A DNA stretch of 64,000 nucleotides. It comes from Flavobacterium ardleyense. GTDB taxonomy: Bacteria; Bacteroidota; Bacteroidia; Flavobacteriales; Flavobacteriaceae. Below the pieces are notes generated by a model, which worked only from the letters and a program-made list of their open reading frames with translations, did not search any database and was not told the origin of the DNA. Both the position numbers and the translations under genes were made by a program. The stretch's first letter is position 1. Each line of letters opens with the position of its first letter. Location: the NCBI RefSeq assembly GCF_033547075.1, contig NZ_CP137891.1, positions 3,121,124-3,185,123 of the forward strand, read 5' to 3'. Below, one piece after another: positions 18,642-26,736 of this stretch.

Positions 18642-18851
18642 TTTACGAAAGTATCAATTTTATTAATAGGAGAGCGAAAATTTCAAAATCTGATTCGGAT
18701 ATAATTTCAGTCAACGGCAAAATCAACTTACTCAGCTTCCTACTTTCCGGAAACCATCAGAAAAGAAAGCATTATATTTACATTCTTCTTTCGGCGAAAG
18801 CCAAAAGATTTTTAAACTTAATAATTAAGCTTTTTAAATAATTATAGAAAT

Positions 18852-19946
18852 ATGAAACTATCAGAAATTGCTGGGATTTTGGAAGAAATGTCTCCTCTAG
18901 CCCACGCCGAAGATTATGATAATGTTGGACTTCTCGTTGGAAATCCTCAAGCAGATATTCACGGAATTCTGGTTTGCCACGATGCTTTAGAATCTGTAAT
19001 CGATGAAGCAATTACTAAAAATTGCAATATGATTGTTTGCTTTCATCCGATTCTGTTTTCGGGCCTTAAAAAGATTACCGGCAAAAATTACGTAGAGCGT
19101 TCGGTTATTATAGCCATCAAAAACGACATTGCTATTTATGCTATCCACACCGCTTTGGACAATGACAAAAACGGGGTTAATAAAATAATGTGCGATGCTT
19201 TGGGACTTACTGATACCAAAATTCTTATTCCAAAGAAAAACACAGTTGGAAAGTTGGTAACATTCACTGTTCATGAAAATGCAAATGCAGTGCGCAAAGC
19301 TCTATTTGCTGCGGGTGCCGGATCTATAGGAAATTATGATCAGTGCAGTTTTGTGACGGAAGGAGTAGGTAGTTATCGTCCTGGCGCAGGAGCTGCTCCA
19401 GTAATTGGAAAACTAAATGAACGTACCGAAGCTGCTGAGCAAAAAATAGAAGTTACCTATAATAAGCACGAAGAAAGCAAGATCTTAAAAGCGCTTTTTG
19501 ACGCTCATATATACGAAGAAGTTGCCTATGAAACTTATACCCTAAATAATACCAATCAAAACGTAGGGTTAGGAATGACTGGAATCCTCAAAAATCCGGT
19601 CTCGGAACTAGAATTTCTCGAGCTAGTTAAGGACAAAATGCAGTGTGGGGGAATTCGACATTCGGCTTTTTTAGATAAAAAAGTTAGCAAAGTTGCAGTG
19701 CTTGGAGGTTCGGGCGCAAGTGCAATTTCTAATGCTATTGCGGCCCAAGCTGATATTTTTATCACTGCCGATCTAAAGTATCATAATTTTTATGAAGCTG
19801 AAAATAAAATAGTTCTAGCAGATATCGGACACTTTGAAAGTGAACGTTACACAAAAAATTATATTGTTGATTTTCTTCGGAAAAAAATCCTTAATTTTGC
19901 AATCATTTTATCAGAAGAAAATACAAATCCGGTTAAGTACTTATAA
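18852..19946 (+). CDS. Nif3-like dinuclear metal centre protein
   Basis: The 364-residue protein belongs to the Nif3/YbgI (DUF34) family, hexameric toroids that bind two metal ions and sometimes act as GTP cyclohydrolase-like or repair-associated proteins. The true role is unsettled. Metal-ligand motifs are present: YDNVGLLVG, CFHPILFSG, AIHTALDN and the C-terminal ADIGHFESE. Residues about 130-240 form the PII-like insertion typical of the longer class. The next gene follows after 2 bases, a very common pairing of Nif3-like and zinc-ribbon-family genes, suggesting coupled translation. Confidence 0.92.
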   Translation: MKLSEIAGILEEMSPLAHAEDYDNVGLLVGNPQADIHGILVCHDALESVIDEAITKNCNMIVCFHPILFSGLKKITGKNYVERSVIIAIKNDIAIYAIHTALDNDKNGVNKIMCDALGLTDTKILIPKKNTVGKLVTFTVHENANAVRKALFAAGAGSIGNYDQCSFVTEGVGSYRPGAGAAPVIGKLNERTEAAEQKIEVTYNKHEESKILKALFDAHIYEEVAYETYTLNNTNQNVGLGMTGILKNPVSELEFLELVKDKMQCGGIRHSAFLDKKVSKVAVLGGSGASAISNAIAAQADIFITADLKYHNFYEAENKIVLADIGHFESERYTKNYIVDFLRKKILNFAIILSEENTNPVKYL

Positions 19947-19948
19947 TT

Positions 19949-20728
19949 ATGGCGAATATCAAAGAATTAAGTGTAGAGGAAAAATTAAGAGCATTATATG
20001 ATTTGCAGTTAATTGATACACGTATTGACGAAATTAGAAATGTTCGTGGCGAATTGCCTCTAGAAGTTGAAGATCTAGAAGACGAAGTTGCCGGTCTTAC
20101 CACTCGTTTGGACAAATTAAAAGCAGATCTTGAAGGAATCGAAGACAACATCAAAGGAAAGAAAGTTGCGATTGATAACCATAAAGAATCTATCAAAAAA
20201 TACACTAAGCAGCAAGAATCTGTACGCAACAACCGCGAATTTAACTCTCTTACAAAAGAAGTTGAATTTCAAGAGTTGGAAGTACAACTTTCTGAAAAAC
20301 AAATAAAAGAGCTTAAAGTAACTATTGAGCACAAAAAAGATGTGATTTCTAAATCCAAAGAACAGTTGGAAATTAAGACAACACATTTGAAACATAAAAA
20401 GTTAGAGTTAGAATCAATTATGTCTGAGACTGCAAAAGAAGAAGAATTTCTTATTGCAAAATCAAATGACTATGAAGCACTTATCGAAGAGCGTTTGCTT
20501 AAAGCATACAAAAGAATTCGTTCAAGTGTAAGAAATGGACTAGCGGTAGTTTCTATAGAAAGAGGTGCATCTGCAGGATCTTTCTTTACAATTCCGCCTC
20601 AAACACAAGTTGAGATTGCTTCTCGCAAAAAAATCATCACTGACGAGCATTCTGGTCGTATCCTTGTAGATCACGCCCTTGCAGAAGAAGAGAGAGAGAA
20701 AATGGAGCAGTTGTTTTCAACTATCTAA
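19949..20728 (+). CDS. Zinc-ribbon family coiled-coil protein lacking all four zinc cysteines
   Basis: The 259-residue protein has a long coiled coil (about 30-175) and a C-terminal segment homologous to the C4-type zinc ribbon (zf-RING_7 type). In typical members that segment carries CxGC and CxxCGR. Here the matching strings are SAGS (in GASAGSFFTIPPQ) and DEHSGR, and the whole protein contains no cysteine. It therefore cannot hold zinc through this site, although the fold residues IPPQ and SGRILVD are kept. Such proteins are thought to bind nucleic acid or regulate translation, but evidence is thin. It is coupled to the Nif3-like gene and followed by a terminator. Confidence 0.88.
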   Translation: MANIKELSVEEKLRALYDLQLIDTRIDEIRNVRGELPLEVEDLEDEVAGLTTRLDKLKADLEGIEDNIKGKKVAIDNHKESIKKYTKQQESVRNNREFNSLTKEVEFQELEVQLSEKQIKELKVTIEHKKDVISKSKEQLEIKTTHLKHKKLELESIMSETAKEEEFLIAKSNDYEALIEERLLKAYKRIRSSVRNGLAVVSIERGASAGSFFTIPPQTQVEIASRKKIITDEHSGRILVDHALAEEEREKMEQLFSTI

Positions 20729-20737
20729 AACATCTAG

Positions 20738-20769
20738 AAAAACCTTCGCATTGCGGAGGTTTTTTTTTA
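20738..20769 (+). terminator. Rho-independent terminator after the Nif3 / zinc-ribbon pair
   Basis: AACCTTCG / CGGAGGTT stem with a 5-base loop followed by ten T. It ends 2 bases before the next start codon. Confidence 0.85.
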
Positions 20770-20771
20770 TT

Positions 20772-21614
20772 ATGAAGTCACTATTATATTTTATACTTAC
20801 AAAGTCGATTGGACTTTATATCAATATTTTGCAATGGTTTGCAAAAAAAATCGCTGCAAAAACTGCCTATAATTTCTTTAGCCATCCAAGGGTAAAAAGA
20901 CTTTCTCAAACTGACCTTCCTCCTATTTTGCAATCGGCAGAGAAACAGATTTTTGATTTCGAAAATCACAAAATTCAAACCTATATTTGGGTTGGAACTC
21001 AGGAAAATGTTTTGCTTATTCACGGTTGGGAAAGCAATGCTGCCCGATGGGAAAATATGGTTCAACTACTTCAGAAATATCAGAAAACCATTATTGCAAT
21101 AGACGCTCCCGCTCACGGCTTGAGTAGTGGAAAGTCCTTTGATATTCCTACTTACGGAAAGTTTATCAAGTTTATTTCGGAGAAATTTCATCCACAATTT
21201 ATCATCGCACATTCGTTAGGTGGCGCTTCTGCGGTGTATTCTCAAGCGATTTTTTCCTCTGCTAGTCTTCAAAAAATGGTTTTGATTGCCGCACCTTCAG
21301 ATCAGAAAGTGCTTTTTGAAAATTATGTAGAACTTCTTAGCCTCAATAATTCTGTATTGGTTGGAATCGACAAACATTTTAAGAAGCGTTTTGGTTATAG
21401 TTTGGATGAATTTTCGGGTCAGAATTTCGCAAAGCTTATCACTATTCCAACGTTGATCATCCACGATCACACAGATGCAAGCGTTTTATACGAAGAGTCT
21501 CAAAAGATTTTTAGCAATCTTCCGAATGCCATTATGCATAGCACTAATGGCTTAGATCACAGTATGCAGGACGAAGATCTTAATCAGTTGATTTACAATT
21601 TTCTCTTCAAGTAA
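20772..21614 (+). CDS. Alpha/beta hydrolase
   Basis: I place the start at the ATG at 20772, giving 280 residues beginning MKSLLYFILTKS. An upstream open frame would run backwards through the terminator and the previous gene. The fold is clear: oxyanion loop LIHGWES, nucleophile elbow AHSLGG with the catalytic serine, IHDHTD carrying the likely acid, and GLDHSM with the catalytic histidine. The N-terminal hydrophobic helix (4-22) may tether it to the membrane. The substrate is unknown. The terminator of the preceding gene abuts the start codon, so expression depends on readthrough or on a promoter inside the previous gene. Confidence 0.88.
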   Translation: MKSLLYFILTKSIGLYINILQWFAKKIAAKTAYNFFSHPRVKRLSQTDLPPILQSAEKQIFDFENHKIQTYIWVGTQENVLLIHGWESNAARWENMVQLLQKYQKTIIAIDAPAHGLSSGKSFDIPTYGKFIKFISEKFHPQFIIAHSLGGASAVYSQAIFSSASLQKMVLIAAPSDQKVLFENYVELLSLNNSVLVGIDKHFKKRFGYSLDEFSGQNFAKLITIPTLIIHDHTDASVLYEESQKIFSNLPNAIMHSTNGLDHSMQDEDLNQLIYNFLFK

Positions 21615-21670
21615 CACTTTTCAATCATTTAGATTTTTTAGATATTTTCAATTTTTTAGATTTTTTTTCT

Positions 21671-21806
21671 TGGAGCTCTTTGCTTCGCCAGTTCGCTCTG
21701 ATCGGGTCCCGCTTTCCCCTCTCAATCTTTTTGGGCAAAAAAAAGCCAAAAGGATTTGCTTCATCAGTTCGCTTTGCTCGGGTTCGGTACAATCCAGGCT
21801 AGGGCT
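21671..21806 (-). repeat. Dispersed hairpin repeat with two inserted modules
   Basis: Read on the minus strand, it starts AGCCCTAGCCTGGATTG, then a CCGAACCCGAGCAAAGCGAA module, ATCCTTTTGGC / GCCCAAAAAGAT stem with a T-rich loop, a GGGGAAAGCGGGA right flank and a second copy of the module. It ends in AAAGAGCTCC, echoing AAAGCTCC in the copy at 12242. Confidence 0.75.
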
Positions 21807-21850
21807 TTTGTGATAATTTGAAAATCTGCTTTCAAACCACACAAATTTTG

Positions 21851-21858
21851 TATTTTTG
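21851..21858 (+). promoter_or_regulatory. Probable -7 element immediately before rluF
   Basis: TATTTTTG fits TAnnTTTG and ends 4 bases before the rluF ATG, so a transcript from it would have almost no leader. A TTG lies 30 bases upstream, which is too far for a normal -33 box. Confidence 0.45.
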
Positions 21859-21862
21859 CACA

Positions 21863-23182
21863 ATGGAAGATAATTTAAAACGGCTTAATAAATTTATTGG
21901 TGAGACAGGTTTTTGCTCACGAAGAGAAGCCGACAAGCTAATAGAAGAAGGGCGAGTTACTCTCAACGGCGAAATTCCGCTGATGGGAACAAAAGTAACT
22001 CCCGATGACGAAGTGCGTATTGACGGTAAACTCATACGTGAGAAAAACGAAAAACCCGTTTATCTCGCCTTTAATAAACCGCCAGGTATCGAATGTACTA
22101 CCAATCTAGAAGTGGATGGTAATATTGTAGATTACATCAATTATCCAAAACGTATATTTCCAATCGGACGTCTAGACAAAGCCAGTGAAGGTTTGATTTT
22201 TATGACCAACGATGGCGATATCGTAAACAAAATTCTTCGTGCGCGTAACAACCACGAAAAAGAATATGTGGTGACTGTAAAGCAACCAATATCTGATAGG
22301 TTTATCTTCAGAATGGGAAATGGAATTCCGATTCTCGATACGGTAACCAATAAATGTAAGGTAGAGCAAATTAGTAAATTTGTTTTCAAAATTGTTTTAA
22401 CTCAAGGTTTAAATCGACAGATTCGTCGTATGACAGAGTATCTTGGATATGATGTAACAGCATTAAAACGTATTCGAATTATCAACATCTCTCTTGACGT
22501 GCCTCTTGGCAGATATAGAGATTTGACCGAAGCCGAGATTACCGAACTCAATCAACTAATTGAACCTTCGACTAAAACCGAAGAAGGAAGTTATGTAAAA
22601 CCTGTTTCGCCACGCCCTCCAATGCGTCAAAGACCAGATCGGAATTCGCAGTCAGCAGACAGACCTTTTGAATCGCGTCAACCGTCATTTTTGAGACGAT
22701 CAGAAAGTACAGACAGCGGAGATTCTAGAGATCATCGAAATTCTAGAGACGATAGAGGCTCGAGAGATCGAAGAGAATCTAGAGATGGCGGCAGTAGAGA
22801 ATCTGACCGAGGAAATTTTACTCCAAGAGATAATAAGGATTCAAGAGATAGAGAAGATTCGAGATATAATGAGCGTGGTAATTTCCAGCCGAGAGACAAT
22901 CGTGATTCTGGAGATTCTAGAGAAAGTGGAGATTCTAGAGATTCTAATCGAGGTATTTTCCAGCCGAGAGATAATCGCGAGCCAAAAGATAGCGACCGTA
23001 GGGATTTTCAACCAAGAAATAATCAAGATTCGAGAAATAGCCGAGATTCAAGAGATTCTCGAAATGACAATCGTGAAAATTCTGCTTCAAGAGAAGCAAA
23101 AGGCCCTTCGAGTGATCAGCCGAGAAAGGCAGAATATATCAAAAAGGATGATCCAAGATATAAGAATAAAGGCGAATATTAA
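21863..23182 (+). CDS. rluF: 23S rRNA pseudouridine synthase RluF with a long Arg/Asp/Ser tail
   Basis: RluF converts U2604 of 23S rRNA to pseudouridine. The catalytic part (1-245) has an N-terminal S4 RNA-binding domain (about 5-62), the active-site GRLDKASEG with Asp105, and blocks diagnostic for RluF rather than RluB: NHEKEYVVTV, GIPILDTVT and GLNRQIRRM. From about residue 245 to 439 the protein is low complexity, with dozens of RDSRD, RDNRD and SRESR words and repeats of FQPRDN. Such tails in Bacteroidetes rRNA modification enzymes may aid RNA or ribosome binding. The first codon is the ATG at 21863. A terminator follows. Confidence 0.93.
   Translation: MEDNLKRLNKFIGETGFCSRREADKLIEEGRVTLNGEIPLMGTKVTPDDEVRIDGKLIREKNEKPVYLAFNKPPGIECTTNLEVDGNIVDYINYPKRIFPIGRLDKASEGLIFMTNDGDIVNKILRARNNHEKEYVVTVKQPISDRFIFRMGNGIPILDTVTNKCKVEQISKFVFKIVLTQGLNRQIRRMTEYLGYDVTALKRIRIINISLDVPLGRYRDLTEAEITELNQLIEPSTKTEEGSYVKPVSPRPPMRQRPDRNSQSADRPFESRQPSFLRRSESTDSGDSRDHRNSRDDRGSRDRRESRDGGSRESDRGNFTPRDNKDSRDREDSRYNERGNFQPRDNRDSGDSRESGDSRDSNRGIFQPRDNREPKDSDRRDFQPRNNQDSRNSRDSRDSRNDNRENSASREAKGPSSDQPRKAEYIKKDDPRYKNKGEY
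22680..23110 (+). repeat. In-gene low-complexity repeat encoding Arg/Asp/Ser-rich tail
   Basis: AGAGATTCTAGAGAT-like words recur throughout this stretch, and a longer unit encoding FQPRDN appears at least three times. The repetition makes this part of the gene prone to length change. Confidence 0.75.
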
Positions 23183-23205
23183 AAAATATTCTACATGTTA
23201 CTATT

Positions 23206-23238
23206 AAGCCAGAAAAAACTATTTTTCTGGCTTTTTTA
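23206..23238 (+). terminator. Rho-independent terminator of rluF
   Basis: AAGCCAGAAAAA / TTTTTCTGGCTT stem with a 4-base loop and a T run. Confidence 0.88.
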
Positions 23239-23361
23239 ATTTAATGACCATACTATGTGATTATAATTGCTTGCTTATATCTGTGTAATTCATCTTTTAT
23301 TATTTCAAGCAGGCCCATTTCCCTTACTAAAATTTAACTACTAAACTTTTGCAAAATTAAA

Positions 23362-23391
23362 TTGCACACAATTCTTTGGATTGTACCTTTG
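23362..23391 (+). promoter_or_regulatory. Bacteroidetes-type promoter of the nitroreductase
   Basis: TTG at 23362-23364, a 19-base spacer and TACCTTTG at 23384-23391. This is a near-ideal match, 47 bases before the start codon. Confidence 0.7.
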
Positions 23392-23438
23392 TCCACTCTT
23401 TAATTATAAAAGTTTAAAATTTACAAAATACATATACG

Positions 23439-24071
23439 ATGGCATTACTAGAAAATTTAAAATGGAGACATGCGGTAAAAGGATATGATGCAACACAAAA
23501 AGTATCAACCGAAGACTTGAATAAAATATTGGAGGCAGCGCGTCTTGCTCCTACATCTTCGGGATTGCAGCCTTTTCGCGTGATCGTAGTTGAAAATCAG
23601 GACTTAAAAAATAGGATGGTTGAAGGCGCACTTAATCCGGAGGTTATGAGAGATTGCTCGCACGTTTTGGTTTTTGCGGCTTGGGATCAATATTCAGATG
23701 CAAAAATTGACAAGGTTTACGATCATCATACAGATGTGAGAGATTTACCACAGGGTCGTTTTAGTAGTTATACTGACAAAATTAAAGCAATATACAGTGC
23801 ACAGACTCCCGAGCAACATTTTGCACACACTGCACGTCAGACCTATATTGCTTTGGGTCTTGCAATGGCACAAGCTGCAGAATTGAAAGTAGATTCTACG
23901 CCAGCCGAAGGATTTAGCAATGAGAAAGTAGACGAGATTTTAGAGTTAGCAGAGCGAGGTCTCAAAAGTGTTTCACTCCTATATCTTGGTTACCGTAATC
24001 CCCAAACTGATTATTTGGCAACTATGAAAAAAGTTCGAATTCCGATGGAAGAATTTGTAATTCGAAAGTAA
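23439..24071 (+). CDS. NAD(P)H-dependent nitroreductase family oxidoreductase
   Basis: The 210-residue FMN enzyme carries RHAVKGYD near the N terminus (FMN phosphate contact), LAPTSSGLQPF (FMN-binding), a central ARQTYIALG helix and the C-terminal PMEEFVIRK. Enzymes of this family reduce nitroaromatics, quinones or related electrophiles. The next gene, 32 bases downstream, is an OhrR-like regulator, which suggests the reductase is part of a peroxide or electrophile response and may be under its control. A strong phylum-type promoter precedes it. Confidence 0.92.
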   Translation: MALLENLKWRHAVKGYDATQKVSTEDLNKILEAARLAPTSSGLQPFRVIVVENQDLKNRMVEGALNPEVMRDCSHVLVFAAWDQYSDAKIDKVYDHHTDVRDLPQGRFSSYTDKIKAIYSAQTPEQHFAHTARQTYIALGLAMAQAAELKVDSTPAEGFSNEKVDEILELAERGLKSVSLLYLGYRNPQTDYLATMKKVRIPMEEFVIRK

Positions 24072-24103
24072 AATTCTTTTAAAACATTTAAAATTCCTCA
24101 ATT

Positions 24104-24538
24104 ATGGAAAAGATCGATTCATTACGACTTGATAATCAAGTATGTTTTCCGTTATATGCACTGTCCAAAGAGATTACAAAACTTTACAGGCCTTTATTGG
24201 AAGAACTCGACATGACCTATCCACAATATCTCGTAATGATGGTTTTATGGGAGAATGAAGGACTTACAGTAAGTGAACTCGGCGAGAAATTGCTTCTGGA
24301 TAGTGGCACGTTGACACCCTTACTAAAGCGATTGGAAAACAAATTTTACATCAATAGGAAACGAAAGAAAGAAGATGAAAGAGTTGTTGAGCTTTTCTTA
24401 ACCGATCAAGGACTCAATTTGCAGCAGAAAGCGTGTACAATTCCTGCGGAAATGCTTCATAAAATTGACGTGAAAGCTGAAGATATTCAGAAGTTAAAAA
24501 CGCTGCTTGATGATATGCTGGCAAAAATCCAGCAATAG
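24104..24538 (+). CDS. ohrR: OhrR-like MarR family redox regulator
   Basis: The 144-residue winged-helix repressor closely matches OhrR: the peroxide-sensing Cys14 sits in [14 protein letters not shown], followed by [13 protein letters not shown] and the DNA-recognition [17 protein letters not shown] second cysteine occurs near residue 126. OhrR represses organic hydroperoxide resistance genes until its cysteine is oxidised. No ohr gene lies here. Instead it follows a nitroreductase with a 32-base gap and shares its terminator, so autoregulation of this pair is the simplest reading. Confidence 0.88.
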   Translation: MEKIDSLRLDNQVCFPLYALSKEITKLYRPLLEELDMTYPQYLVMMVLWENEGLTVSELGEKLLLDSGTLTPLLKRLENKFYINRKRKKEDERVVELFLTDQGLNLQQKACTIPAEMLHKIDVKAEDIQKLKTLLDDMLAKIQQ

Positions 24539-24559
24539 AAAAATTTTCTAGAAAAACAG

Positions 24560-24600
24560 AAAAAGTCCGACACTTTAAAAGTTTGTCGGACTTTTTTTTA
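24560..24600 (+). terminator. Rho-independent terminator after ohrR
   Basis: AAAGTCCGACA / TGTCGGACTTT stem followed by a T run, 22 bases past the stop codon. Confidence 0.88.
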
Positions 24601-24604
24601 AAAA

Positions 24605-24785
24605 CTGTTCTCCTAGCTATCTTCTTTTCTTCTTATCTTCCTTTCTTCCTATCTTCCTTTCTTCCTATCTTCTTATCTTCCTATCTTCCTATCTTCCTAT
24701 CTTCCTTCCCGTCTTCCTACCTTCCTACCTTCCTGTTTTTCTATCATTCCTATCTTCGTATCTTCCTTCTTCCTATCTTATATCC
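24605..24785. repeat. Octamer tandem tract (TCTTCCTA type)
   Basis: About 20 imperfect units of TATCTTCC and TTTCTTCC run for roughly 180 bases. The pyrimidine-strand bias is nearly complete. An open frame through it encodes only a Phe/Leu/Ser/Pro-rich string and is an artefact of the repeat. The tract lies between a terminator and a hairpin repeat. Confidence 0.8.
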
Positions 24786-24794
24786 TCCTTATTC

Positions 24795-24950
24795 TGCGCA
24801 AGGGATGGCAGTGGCATCCTTTGCTGCCAAGAAAATATGGTATTTAACGCTCAAGTTCTGGCAGCAAAGATATAACGGACAGCCCGACACGAGCCAACTG
24901 ATTGCTAGTTTCGTTTACCTCAACATTGTGGCTCGGGTTGCGCCCAAAAA
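24795..24950 (+). repeat. Dispersed hairpin repeat, copy with perfect 11-bp stem
   Basis: Left flank GCGCAAGGGATGGCAGTGGC then ATC, stem CTTTGCTGCCA / TGGCAGCAAAG around a 31-base loop, right flank GATATAACGGACAGCCCGAC, and the tail GGCTCGGGTTGCGCCCAAAA. The stem sequence differs fully from the TTGTGGC-type copies while the flanks agree. Confidence 0.8.
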
Positions 24951-25000
24951 ATGGAAAAGATATTCTAAATACGAACCGGTCGAAGGATAAGATTAGAGCA

Positions 25001-25036
25001 AAAAAAAACCTGCTCAACTTAATGAACAGGTTTTTA
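25001..25036 (-). terminator. Terminator of the 25059 outer-membrane gene
   Basis: On the minus strand AACCTGTTCA / TTGAGCAGGTT followed by eight T. Confidence 0.85.
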
Positions 25037-25058
25037 ATTATTGTATTTTAAACTTGAA

Positions 25059-25703
25059 TTAGAATTTGTACATCAAACCAATTGTTGGAGTAGCAAAAAT
25101 ATTATTCAAAACGTTTAAGTTACCATTGAATTCTGTCTGTGCTTTTGCATTATCAGAATCAACTTTTGAAGTTCCGTAAGACAATACATCAGCTAGTGTA
25201 AAAGAAACAGCCATGTTTTGTGTCAAGAAATAATTCATACCTACTGAAAGACCAACACCGATAGTGTTTACATCATCATTTTTTGTAGTTCCTAGTGGCG
25301 TTGTAAGTTCACCTTTGGCAGTTTGGTATCCTAAACCAAGTTCACCATAAGTTTTGAAACGCTCACCTAATTCAAGGAAATAATATCTACCAAATACACC
25401 GATTGACACATTATTTGCCTTTACTTCTGTATTAAGAAGATCGTCAGTAGTTTTTGCTGAACCAATTCCTAGTTCAATTCCTACCATAGTTTTGTCTGTT
25501 ACGAACAAACCTGCTTTTGGAGTAAATCCTAAATTAGAAGTTTTTACTTCTGTATTTTTGTTGTTAGTTGTTCCAAATTGAAGCGCACCTTCTACGATGA
25601 TGTCACCTTTTGCGAAACCAAAATTTTGTGCATTTTCCACTTCTTGTGCATTTGCAAATCCGAAAGCGAATACTGCTGCAACTGATAAAACAATCTTTTT
25701 CAT
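25059..25703 (-). CDS. Outer-membrane beta-barrel protein
   Basis: The 214-residue protein has a signal peptide cut after about residue 19 (FAFGFANAQ) and alternating hydrophobic/polar strands ending in an aromatic C terminus (TIGLMYKF), as in eight-stranded OmpA/OmpX-like barrels. The strand pattern GVFGRYYF, GELGLGYQ and VGLSVGMNYF supports this. The signal peptide resembles those of the paralogues at 26937 and 27870. No ligand or function can be assigned. Confidence 0.85.
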   Translation of the reverse strand: MKKIVLSVAAVFAFGFANAQEVENAQNFGFAKGDIIVEGALQFGTTNNKNTEVKTSNLGFTPKAGLFVTDKTMVGIELGIGSAKTTDDLLNTEVKANNVSIGVFGRYYFLELGERFKTYGELGLGYQTAKGELTTPLGTTKNDDVNTIGVGLSVGMNYFLTQNMAVSFTLADVLSYGTSKVDSDNAKAQTEFNGNLNVLNNIFATPTIGLMYKF

Positions 25704-25729
25704 AATGTGTTAGTTTGTATATTACGGCA

Positions 25730-25737
25730 CAAAAGTA
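25730..25737 (-). promoter_or_regulatory. Probable -7 element of the 25059 gene
   Basis: TACTTTTG on the minus strand, 26 bases upstream of the start codon. No TTG at normal spacing. Confidence 0.45.
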
Positions 25738-26000
25738 AACAAGATTACTAGTTTGATATGTGAAAAAATTGTCAAAATTGCTTTTTCATAGATTAATAAT
25801 TTACAAAACACTCATAACTAAATCAATAGAAATTCCATTATTGCGATTATGTAGATAGAAAATTATATCTTTCTTAACAATTCAAGTCATTTCTAGACAA
25901 AATTCTGATCATAAAATCACTTTTTGGAAACTTAAAACACACTAAAAGTTCCCATTATTATGTGCATATAGTGTTTTGGGATTTTAATACTTGATTGAAC

Positions 26001-26026
26001 TAAAAAACCTCTCGGAAAAGAGGTTG
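26001..26026 (-). terminator. Terminator downstream of the barrel pseudogene
   Basis: AACCTCT / AGAGGTT stem followed by six T on the minus strand, 27 bases past the last codon of the broken barrel gene. Confidence 0.8.
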
Positions 26027-26052
26027 AAATTACATTAAAAGCAAAGTGACCT

Positions 26053-26675
26053 TTAGAAAGTATAACCAATCGAAACTTGGACAACCGCATTTTTGACTGC
26101 TTCTGTACTAGCACTCTCCTTGTTGAGATCTTGTAGACTGTGATTGTACCTTACAGTAGCAGAAAAATTTTTGACGAATTTATATCCTAAACCGAAATTC
26201 AATCCAAAATCCACAGTATTAAATTTTTCTTTTAGATCGCGACTTTGCTTTATTGCTGGACCACCGCCAACTGCGGAAATTTCTGCATCTGCTTTTGCGC
26301 TGGTTAAGAAACCAATCTGAGGACCTGCTTCCAAGCTAAAATCTTTTACAACATAATATTTTACTAATACTGGTACATATATATAAGAAAGTTTAAATCC
26401 ACTTTGCCACTGTAAAGTACGCCGCTAATAGTAGCAGTTTCTTCTGCAGTAGCTCCCTGCCTACTATATAATATTTCTGGTTGGATTGAGAATCTTTCAG
26501 AAACTCTAACTTCAGAAAAACTCCCAATGTGATATCCCACTTTGCTATCTGCACGATCACTGGCACTAATAATATTTCCAACATTCACGCCTCCCTTAAC
26601 TCCAAATCTAACTGACTGCGCGCTTGAGAAATAAAATGTAAATACTGCAAACGTTGATAATATAACTTTTTTCAT
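26053..26675 (-). pseudogene. Frameshifted outer-membrane beta-barrel gene
   Basis: Two reading frames together match the intact paralogue at 26937-27569. The upstream part (from MKKVILSTF, start 26675) covers the signal peptide and first strands, up to SGKVDLN. The downstream part begins in another frame and continues with VPVL, SLEAGPQIGF, TVDFGLNFGLGYKF and VQVSIGYTF at the expected C terminus. The shift lies at about 26375-26395, in an AT-dinucleotide run, and leads to a stop at 26364-26366. A net change of one base would restore the full frame of about 207 residues. Both halves keep barrel patterning, so the lesion is recent, a phase switch, or a sequencing error. Confidence 0.85.
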
Positions 26676-26699
26676 ACAATTTACTTTTGTTAACATGAA

Positions 26700-26736
26700 A
26701 CACCTAATTAACCGATGTCTAAACTAGCTTAGGTGT
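26700..26736. other. Inverted repeat upstream of the broken barrel gene
   Basis: ACACCTAA and TTAGGTGT form a perfect 8-bp inverted repeat with a 21-base spacer, 25 bases before the start codon at 26675. It could be an operator or a leader hairpin. There is no T run on either side. Confidence 0.45.

Larger units (their letters stand above)
25704..26052. other. 349-base AT-rich intergenic region
   Basis: It holds a probable minus-strand -7 element TACTTTTG (25737-25730) for the 25059 gene and a minus-strand terminator at 26001-26026. No gene is seen in it. Confidence 0.55.

Noticed and set aside
22785..23207. A second open frame inside rluF
   Set aside because: It arises from the repetitive tail read in another frame. 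The RluF frame has clear family motifs and continues through.
24583..24990. A 135-codon open frame
   Set aside because: It runs through the octamer tract and the hairpin repeat and encodes only a biased Phe/Leu/Ser string. No homology or start signal.
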